DNA of 6,497 nt from RGIG464 sp045643185 (lineage in GTDB: Bacteria > Myxococcota_A > Bradymonadia > UBA4248): NCBI GenBank assembly GCA_045643185.1, contig JAZUKH010000174.1, positions 1 to 6,497 on the forward strand, given 5' to 3'. The translations under genes and the position numbers were made by a program. The notes below the pieces were generated by a model. The model was not told the origin of the DNA, ran no database searches, and saw nothing but the letters and a program-made list of their open reading frames with translations. Every line of letters starts with the position of its first letter. Position 1 is the stretch's first letter. Below are positions 1 to 4,261 of the stretch, piece after piece.

Positions 1-83
1 AATGCGCCATCGAACAGGCTGAACGCTTCAAAATGCTCGTCGAAGACGCCAACACAGAATTGCCCGAAACGCCGGAGGCTTAA
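1..83 (+). CDS. 3' end of an unidentified upstream gene (partial)
   Basis: An open frame enters from the left edge, reads 26 residues from base 3 and ends at a TAA at 81-83. The visible tail contains ERFKMLVEDANTELPETPEA, a charged helix-like stretch followed by an acidic, proline-containing end. That is too little to name a family. It does not resemble the glycine-rich C-terminus expected of TldD, which would be the natural partner of the TldE-like gene two genes downstream. The stop lies three bases before the next ATG, and the GGAGG ribosome binding site of the next gene lies inside this reading frame, so the two genes are probably co-transcribed and translationally coupled. Reality of the gene is likely; its function is unknown. 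Confidence 0.6.
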   Translation, partial: CAIEQAERFKMLVEDANTELPETPEA

Positions 84-86
84 AAC

Positions 87-929
87 ATGGGAGAAAAGCA
101 ATACCAGAGCACTGACCTCGGTGCCAAAGACATCGAAAAGATCCACGAACTGCTCGCGCAGGCCAACCCCTACGAGGCGGACGAACTCAAAGCCGCCTGC
201 AAAAACGGCCTGGAAGGCTGGTGGTACGGCACCTACTGCGAGTCCAACCTGCTCGCGGTGGCACATATCGACGAACACGTCGTGCATCTCTACGCGCACG
301 AGAGCGAACCCATGGTGCACCTCGGCATCTCGCTCGCCCGTCAACAGGGCAAACGGGACAGCGGCAAGCAACACCAGATCTTCGGCGCCGACGACGTCGT
401 TTTGGCGTTCTGGCAAGGTTTTGAGCGTTCCGAAAAGACCATCGTCGCCAACATCAAGCTCAACATGTGCCGACTTACCGACATCGCCTGCAAGCAGAAC
501 GACGCCTACACCGAGCGACTCGCCAACAAAAAAGACCTGCCTCTCATCGTCGAATTTTTGGGCGAAGCCCTGATCGACGAACTGGGCATGGATCTTCGAC
601 GCGTCGGGCGCGACTCGCTCGAGCGCATGTGCGCCGACTGGATCGCCAACGAACGCATCCACATCGGCTTCCACCGCGGAAAACCGGCACTCGTGCTCAA
701 ATACAGTGAACAGGAAGGCACCGTGATGATCGACCAGGCCTTCTACCCGGTCGCCATGCGTCGCCCCAAAGTCATGCGAGGCACAATGGCGCGCATTTGC
801 GAAACCCTGCTGCAGAACTACACGACGATCATGTATTACGCCGACTCGACCAAACAGGAACTCGTCGACGCGCTCGCCGAAGTCGGTTATGAGACCATCG
901 GTTGTGCCCGTGTCATGCGTCTGAGATAA
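87..929 (+). CDS. GNAT-like acetyltransferase with a DUF4081-type N-terminal half, possibly inactive
   Basis: This is a 280-residue soluble protein with no signal peptide or membrane segment. The ATG at 87 has a strong GGAGG at 74-78, eight bases upstream. Residues about 15-130 have the layout of the N-terminal domain found in some tandem GNAT proteins (DUF4081-like): ANPYEADEL near 26-34, a WWYGTY...LLAVAHID strand pair near 45-62, and FGADDVVLAFWQGF at 99-112. Residues about 145-280 look like a GNAT fold, with a helix entry (DLPLIVEFLGEAL), a strand (PALVLKYSE), then FYPVAMRRPKVMRGTMARICETLL at the acetyl-CoA loop and YYADSTKQELVDALAEVGYETIG matching the C-terminal 'residue-then-GY/GF' element. 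The loop lacks a clean Q/RxxGxG/A: only RRPKVMRG is present, so cofactor binding may be weak or lost. The substrate is unknown. The gene ends four bases before the next start. Family assignment is by pattern recognition without an alignment. Confidence 0.6.
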   Translation: MGEKQYQSTDLGAKDIEKIHELLAQANPYEADELKAACKNGLEGWWYGTYCESNLLAVAHIDEHVVHLYAHESEPMVHLGISLARQQGKRDSGKQHQIFGADDVVLAFWQGFERSEKTIVANIKLNMCRLTDIACKQNDAYTERLANKKDLPLIVEFLGEALIDELGMDLRRVGRDSLERMCADWIANERIHIGFHRGKPALVLKYSEQEGTVMIDQAFYPVAMRRPKVMRGTMARICETLLQNYTTIMYYADSTKQELVDALAEVGYETIGCARVMRLR

Positions 930-933
930 GCCA

Positions 934-2355
934 TTGAACGATCTAAGTGTTTTTGAAAGCCGTTGGCGAACCGCGTCGCAGCCGACGAAAGACTCACCAA
1001 GTCAGCGTCTGCTGGCCATGGGCAGTGAATTTTGCGGCGTGAGGCTGACGCGTGGCCGCGTGTCGGGCTTTGACCTGGGTTCGACGCTCGAAGTCGAAGT
1101 GCGTCGCGCCGCGAAAAAGCGCGGCACGATACTTTGCGCCCGGTTTGCGGACTTCAACCAGCTTTCAAAGCTCAACACGGCTTCAGACTATCTCTTTGCA
1201 AGCCAGCCCGACGAGGGCCAGCCCAAAACGGCTGCGCCCACAGACGAGGCGCGCTGGAAGAACGACTACGATGCCGAACTGGCTCAGGCCCTGCCAGCAT
1301 TGCAGTTTCATCGTGCCTGGCACACCTTCGCCGACGTCTTCAAACGCGGTATTTTGGTCGATGGACGCATGACCTGGTTCAACGGCCGCCAGGCTTGGAA
1401 CGGCGCGGCGCTGCCGTTTGGCTGGTCGGAAGCGAACAACGCCATGTTTTCGCCGCGTCCGCGCATCGACGAAGCGTTTGAGCTCTATGGTTCGGACACG
1501 CCCAGTCGACGTTTGCGCGTCGTCCACACGACGCACCGCGTTGACCCGGCGCCCAACCTTGAACCGCTGCTGGACGACGTCGAACGGCTCGCTCGTGCGC
1601 CGCTCTGCGCGGTGTCGCGCAACAACATCGACGCCGTCGTCCTTGCGCCCAATGTCGTCATCGAGCTGCTCAACCGCATTTTGCCAGCCTTCGTCGCCGA
1701 TGCCCATGGCTGTGAAGCGTTTTCACGCTACTTCGCCAAACCGGGCAGCCTCAAGACCGACGTGATCTTTGGCACGGAACTGCGTTTGAGCGACTGCGCC
1801 ACGCACGCGGCATTCGGTTTTGACCATGCCCCGCTCGATGCACGCGGTCAGCGCACCCAAGACCTCGTTCTTATCGAAGCTGGTCATGCCCGCGACCTCG
1901 CCGCCAGCGACCTCGCTGCGACCAACATCAAAAAAGGCGGCAAAAACACCGGTTCCGCCGTGCAGACCGACCTGATCAAAGCCCTCAAGCCCAATGGCCA
2001 CGCCCTTTTGCCCGACGGCACTTCGAGCGTGTTCTACCCTGTGCTCGAAGCACTCACCCCGGATGCCCTGCCCGACTATCAGCCTGGTTTTACAGCTCAG
2101 ATCGCCGAACGAACGCTCGTCATCCAGGCGATCCAATTCATTGAGCCGTCCGACTCGTCGCTCGACCCGTTCATTTTTTTGCCCGAAGGCGGCCTGTTAT
2201 ACGAAAACGGCAAGCTTTTTGGCATCACGCCGCCTCAGCGGCTGTCCGTCTCGCTCACCGACCTGTTCATCAAAGCCCGTCCGGCCACAAAATCGTTTGA
2301 ATATGCCGGTTTTGTGCTCTGCGCCCTTGCTTTTGGGCGCGAAATCCTGTTTTAG
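934..2355 (+). CDS. Divergent TldE/PmbA-like protein (metallopeptidase-family partner subunit)
   Basis: This 473-residue cytoplasmic protein is close to the usual PmbA/TldE length of about 450. TTG at 934 is the only plausible early start; the next ATG, at 1018, would remove the N-terminal strand lead-in and has no ribosome site. Residues about 30-90 match the family N-domain pattern: a GVRLTRGR strand, then GFDLG, EVEVRRAAKKRG and ARFADFNQLSKLN. Residues about 233-250 (DAVVLAPNVVIELLNRIL) match the 'vvlsPeaaaeLl' helix, 283-342 match the LxxxD...FD..G..T..L.LIEAGHARD...STGNA region (here NTGSA at 338-342), and 418-448 match the closing 'GG.yieNGk...p....sv...dLl' segment. No HExxxH zinc motif is present, which fits TldE/PmbA rather than TldD. 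In known systems TldD and TldE form a heterodimeric protease that trims peptides such as microcin B17 precursors and CcdA. No TldD is visible here. Similarity is weak overall, so the call is moderate. Confidence 0.55.
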   Translation: MNDLSVFESRWRTASQPTKDSPSQRLLAMGSEFCGVRLTRGRVSGFDLGSTLEVEVRRAAKKRGTILCARFADFNQLSKLNTASDYLFASQPDEGQPKTAAPTDEARWKNDYDAELAQALPALQFHRAWHTFADVFKRGILVDGRMTWFNGRQAWNGAALPFGWSEANNAMFSPRPRIDEAFELYGSDTPSRRLRVVHTTHRVDPAPNLEPLLDDVERLARAPLCAVSRNNIDAVVLAPNVVIELLNRILPAFVADAHGCEAFSRYFAKPGSLKTDVIFGTELRLSDCATHAAFGFDHAPLDARGQRTQDLVLIEAGHARDLAASDLAATNIKKGGKNTGSAVQTDLIKALKPNGHALLPDGTSSVFYPVLEALTPDALPDYQPGFTAQIAERTLVIQAIQFIEPSDSSLDPFIFLPEGGLLYENGKLFGITPPQRLSVSLTDLFIKARPATKSFEYAGFVLCALAFGREILF

Positions 2356-2380
2356 GACCGCGTCGAAATCCGACACGGCC
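2355..2380 (+). other. Small hairpin between the TldE-like gene and the Tat-type peptide gene
   Basis: CCGCGTCG (2358-2365) can pair with CGACACGG (2371-2378) with one mismatch around a five-base AAATC loop. GG at 2355-2356 and CC at 2379-2380 can extend the stem past a bulged A. No T-tract follows, so it is not a standard intrinsic terminator. It could stabilise the upstream mRNA segment or tune expression of the peptide gene, whose start lies eight bases further on and lacks a clear ribosome binding site. Confidence 0.35.
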
Positions 2381-2388
2381 AAACGACT

Positions 2389-2607
2389 ATGCAAAGACGA
2401 AAATTCCTTCAGATCACCGGCGCGGCCATCGCCGCATTCATGGCCCCCGCGCCCGTCATGGCGCAAAACGCCCAGACGGCCACGCCACAGCCGGCCTCAG
2501 CCGCCACGCCCACCCGTCCGCCCATCGAAACGTTGTCCGAAAAGGACGTCACGCTCATCTCGGGCTTCTCGGACGGCCGCGCCTGTACCTACATGAATCA
2601 AAAATAA
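2389..2607 (+). CDS. Small exported peptide with a twin-arginine-type signal, function unknown
   Basis: This is a 72-residue product. It opens with QRRKFLQITG, close to the Tat consensus (S/T)RRxFLK, followed by a short alanine-rich hydrophobic stretch and an AxA-type cleavage region (PVMA-QNA near residue 25). The rest is a Thr/Pro/Ala linker (about 26-48) and a short conserved-looking end, ETLSEKDVTLISGFSDG then RACTYMNQK, with one cysteine near the C-terminus. The predicted mature part is only about 45 residues, unusually small for Tat cargo. The start has no clear Shine-Dalgarno sequence. It lies 33 bases after the TldE-like gene and 49 before RNase Z on the same strand. It could be a structural or regulatory peptide, a TldE-like substrate, or a truncated remnant of a larger Tat protein; in-frame sequence past the stop shows nothing protein-like. 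No family was recognised. Confidence 0.55.
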   Translation: MQRRKFLQITGAAIAAFMAPAPVMAQNAQTATPQPASAATPTRPPIETLSEKDVTLISGFSDGRACTYMNQK

Positions 2608-2621
2608 CCCCGTCATTCAAC

Positions 2622-2635
2622 GCCGTTTGAACGGC
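2622..2635. repeat. 14-bp inverted repeat ahead of RNase Z
   Basis: GCCGTT at 2622-2627 and AACGGC at 2630-2635 form a perfect six-base stem around a two-base TG centre. It lies in the 49-base gap between the small peptide gene and RNase Z. A TTG that could be read as an upstream RNase Z start (2627) falls inside it. A two-base loop is too tight for a stable RNA hairpin, so it could equally be a protein-binding dyad or chance. Confidence 0.3.
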
Positions 2636-2656
2636 ACACCCCTTCATACGATCACC

Positions 2657-3577
2657 ATGTCCCAACGCGAACTCATCATATTAGGCTCTGCCGCCCAGGT
2701 CCCGACCCGGGAACGCAACCACAACAGCTATTTTGTGCGCTTCGACCGGGAAGGCTTCCTGTTCGACGCAGGCGACGGCACTCAGCGTCAGATGATCTAT
2801 TCAGACGTCTCGGCGTCGTGCATCACGCGCATCTGTCTTACGCACTTTCACGGCGACCACTGTCTCGGCATTCCTGGCGTGATCCAGCGCCTGAGCCTCG
2901 ATAAGGCCACACATCCTGTCGACGCCTATTTTCCGGCAAGCGGCGAGTGTTTCTGGGACGCCTTGGAGCACGCCTCGTTGTTTCAAAGCGTCGTGGATAT
3001 TCAAAAACACCCGATCGAAGGCGGCGGCATTCTGTTTGAAAACGATGAATTCCGCCTGTCATGCGCGCCGTTGGAGCATCGCGTCGAGTGTTACGGCTAC
3101 CGTCTCGAAGAAAAGCCCTCGCGCACGCTCAATCCGGAAATGCTCAACAAACTCGGACTTTCGGGCGAAAGTGTCGGCCTCCTCAAGCGTCAAGGCTATT
3201 TGGACACGCCCCAGGGCCGCATCAATGTCAACGACGTAAGCGTCGAGCGGCCCGGTCAGATCTTTGCGGACGTCATGGACACGCGTCTGTGCGCCAACGC
3301 CTACGAATTGGCCAAAAACGCCGACATTCTGCTCTGTGAAGCGACCTACGCCGACAGCGAAGCCAAACAGGCCCACGAATACATGCACATGACAGCCAAA
3401 CACGCCGCGATCCTGGCCAAAGAATCCGGTGTCAAGCATCTCGTCCTCGCCCACCTGTCGCAGCGCTACGCCTCACACGCCCCACTACTCGCCGAGGCCC
3501 GCGAGATCTTTCCAAACACCACGCTCGTCAAAGACGGCGAACACATTCAGTTCCCAAAACGAACGCGACAGACTTAG
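2657..3577 (+). CDS. rnz: Ribonuclease Z (tRNA 3' processing endonuclease)
   Basis: This 306-residue metallo-beta-lactamase-fold nuclease is a normal length for bacterial RNase Z. The enzyme cuts tRNA precursors just after the discriminator base so the CCA end can be added; it acts in the cytoplasm as a dimer with two zinc ions per subunit. The ATG at 2657 gives the classic opening RELIILGSAAQVPTRERNHNSY; a TTG at 2627 would add ten unconserved residues. Visible ligands are HFHGDH at 63-68 (H63, H65, D67, H68), H141 in APLEHRV, D208 in VMDTR and H266 in LAHLSQRY. H244 in HMTAKHAA matches the family's conserved HxT motif. Residues about 150-190, PSRTLNPEMLNKLG through LLKRQG, correspond to the flexible arm that clamps tRNA. 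No residue essential to activity appears lost. It closes the upstream gene run; no strong ribosome site was found. Confidence 0.95.
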   Translation: MSQRELIILGSAAQVPTRERNHNSYFVRFDREGFLFDAGDGTQRQMIYSDVSASCITRICLTHFHGDHCLGIPGVIQRLSLDKATHPVDAYFPASGECFWDALEHASLFQSVVDIQKHPIEGGGILFENDEFRLSCAPLEHRVECYGYRLEEKPSRTLNPEMLNKLGLSGESVGLLKRQGYLDTPQGRINVNDVSVERPGQIFADVMDTRLCANAYELAKNADILLCEATYADSEAKQAHEYMHMTAKHAAILAKESGVKHLVLAHLSQRYASHAPLLAEAREIFPNTTLVKDGEHIQFPKRTRQT

Positions 3578-3682
3578 CGAGGCGTATCGAGCAAAGCGAG
3601 ATAGCCGAGCACGCGAGGCGTATTGAGCAAAGCGAAATAGCCGAGCACGCCGGGCGTATTGAGCGAAGCGAAAAGCACGGCG
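3577..3682. repeat. Three tandem 36-bp repeat units at the 3' end of RNase Z
   Basis: Unit 1 (3577-3612) and unit 2 (3613-3648) are both 36 bases and differ at two positions. Unit 3 (3649-3682) is more diverged, lacks about four bases (the ATAGCCG part) and ends in a variant AGCACGGCG. The shared core reads GCGTATTGAGCAAAGCGA then ATAGCCGAGCAC. The first unit starts on the final G of the RNase Z stop codon, so the array is directly abutted to the gene. GCGT and ACGC at unit edges could pair weakly. Units are contiguous with no spacers. The function is unknown; such arrays can be dispersed intergenic repeats or mRNA-end elements. Confidence 0.85.
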
Positions 3683-3683
3683 A

Positions 3684-3711
3684 ACACAAAATATTTTTTT
3701 GTTTTTATTTT
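3684..3711 (+). terminator. A/T-rich tract, possible weak terminator after RNase Z
   Basis: In otherwise GC-rich DNA this stretch is almost pure A/T on the + strand and T-heavy. ACAAAA (3686-3691) can pair with TTTTGT (3697-3702) around TATTT, followed by further T-rich sequence to 3711. That has the order of an intrinsic terminator but an A/T-only stem, so strength is doubtful. It could instead serve as an UP-like element or easily melted DNA. Confidence 0.3.
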
Positions 3712-3712
3712 G

Positions 3713-3756
3713 AGGGGCAAGTAGAAACGCAGCAAGCTGCGTCTCTACCTTCCCCT
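3713..3756. repeat. 44-bp near-perfect inverted repeat with 2-base centre
   Basis: The left arm (3713-3733) and right arm (3736-3756) are 21 bases each, match at 18 positions and flank a central AA. The inner 13 bases read GTAGAAACGCAGC on the left and GCTGCGTCTCTAC on the right. Two of the three mismatches are A opposite C on the + strand, which become U opposite G wobbles in RNA of the - strand; the third is C opposite T. No T-tract follows in either direction, so it is not a typical intrinsic terminator. The form is that of a REP-like or miniature palindromic dispersed repeat. Confidence 0.8.
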
Positions 3757-3758
3757 AC

Positions 3759-3787
3759 GCGGCTATGGGCATGCGCCCATACGCCGC
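3759..3787. repeat. Second strong hairpin directly after the 44-bp inverted repeat
   Basis: GCGGC (3759-3763) plus TATGGGC (3764-3770) pair with GCCCATA (3775-3781) plus GCCGC (3783-3787), with one bulged C at 3782 and an ATGC loop. The stem is 12 base pairs and GC-rich. It starts two bases after the previous inverted repeat, so the two form a double-hairpin element. No T-tract follows. Confidence 0.65.
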
Positions 3788-3796
3788 TACCCCTTC

Positions 3797-3820
3797 GCCT
3801 GGCAGGGCCCAAGACCAGGC
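3797..3820. repeat. Small third hairpin of the intergenic cluster
   Basis: GCCTGG at 3797-3802 and CCAGGC at 3815-3820 form a perfect six-base stem around a 12-base loop that contains the palindrome GGGCCC. It is modest alone and is listed because it continues the run of dyads from 3713. Confidence 0.35.
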
Positions 3821-3867
3821 TGATCAAAAGATCATCAACGTTTATCAACGCGACCCAATCGTGATAT
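3821..3867 (+). promoter_or_regulatory. Operator-like dyad and direct repeats upstream of the MORN gene
   Basis: TGATC (3821-3825) and GATCA (3830-3834) form a symmetric dyad around AAAA. Two copies of ATCAACG start ten bases apart (3834-3840 and 3844-3850), about one helical turn. TGATAT at 3862-3867 loosely resembles a -10 element, but no convincing -35 lies at the right distance. The position, 45 to 90 bases before the MORN gene start, suits transcription control of the downstream pair. A specific regulator cannot be named. Confidence 0.3.
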
Positions 3868-3899
3868 GCCCACCAGATGTGCGGGCAAGACCAAATCAT

Positions 3900-3904
3900 A
3901 AGGA
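3900..3904 (+). promoter_or_regulatory. Ribosome binding site fixing the MORN gene start
   Basis: AAGGA lies seven bases before the ATG at 3912. It decides the start: the same frame stays open back to an ATG at 3765, but that version would read through two intergenic hairpins and produce a low-complexity extension unlike the family. Confidence 0.7.
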
Positions 3905-3911
3905 CAGGACC

Positions 3912-4241
3912 ATGGCAGACGAAGGTGCCGGTATTTTTACCAAGACGTTTACAGATGGAACGAAACAATTCGAGATCAGTTATGCGCGCGGCAAACTGAA
4001 TGGCGTGATGCGTCGCTGGGCTCAGAACGGGCAGCTGATCTTGGAGCGAAACTATGTCGATGACACACTCGAGGGGCGCGCACGTCGCTGGTACGACAAT
4101 GGTATCCCGCAAGAGGATGCGTTCTATATCGACGACAAGCTCGAAGGCGAATACGTCTCGTATGACAAAGACGGAAAAGTGGCGATGCGCGCCAAATTTC
4201 GAGATGGACAACTGGTTAAGGACAGCGTGAAGAACGCTTAG
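3912..4241 (+). CDS. MORN_2 repeat protein (YwqK-like)
   Basis: This is a 109-residue soluble protein with no signal peptide. It is built from repeats with an exact 24-residue period: the glycine of the 'DG/NG' turn falls at 16, 40, 64 and 88, and the L(N/E)G turn falls at 29-31, 53-55 and 77-79. The unit pattern is roughly G-x-x-(aromatic)...Y-x-D-D-x-L-E-G-x-x-x-x-(W/Y)-Y-D-x-(N/D)-G, the MORN_2 signature seen in proteins annotated as YwqK family. These form short beta-hairpin stacks and usually act in binding or scaffolding; the 'antitoxin' label on the family does not by itself mean a toxin-antitoxin pair. The start at 3912 is chosen by AAGGA seven bases upstream. It ends 20 bases before a lipoprotein gene and probably shares its transcript, so an envelope-linked role is possible but unproven. 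Confidence 0.85.
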   Translation: MADEGAGIFTKTFTDGTKQFEISYARGKLNGVMRRWAQNGQLILERNYVDDTLEGRARRWYDNGIPQEDAFYIDDKLEGEYVSYDKDGKVAMRAKFRDGQLVKDSVKNA

Positions 4242-4261
4242 ATCGCCTGAGAGGACGAAAC

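Noticed and set aside
1183..1707. Long - strand open frame opposite the TldE-like gene
   Set aside because: It is a shadow of a GC-rich coding strand, with no family resemblance and a better-supported gene on the + strand.
2627..2656. TTG at 2627 as the RNase Z start
   Set aside because: It adds ten unconserved residues and lies inside an inverted repeat; RNase Z proteins normally begin at the RELIILG-type strand, matching the ATG at 2657.
3274..3290. RNase Z with VMDTR instead of the common GDT motif
   Set aside because: The zinc-bridging aspartate is kept, and I recall VMDTR-type variants in other bacterial RNase Z proteins, so this is probably a normal subgroup difference.
3577..3682. 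CRISPR array
   Set aside because: The 36-bp units are directly contiguous with no unique spacers, and there are no cas genes in view.
3577..3711. Replication origin with iterons next to an A/T-rich stretch
   Set aside because: No DnaA boxes and no replication initiator gene are present; the repeats are explained as well by an intergenic repeat family.
3765..3911. Upstream extension of the MORN protein to an ATG at 3765
   Set aside because: It would read through intergenic hairpins, has no family-like sequence and no ribosome site, whereas AAGGA sits seven bases before the ATG at 3912.
3705..4211. - strand open frame across the hairpins and the MORN gene
   Set aside because: It crosses the inverted repeats and is antisense to a clear 24-residue repeat protein, with no recognisable motifs.
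3912..4241. Toxin-antitoxin system based on the YwqK family label
   Set aside because: No toxin gene is adjacent; the neighbour is a large lipoprotein, and MORN_2 repeats alone do not indicate antitoxin activity.
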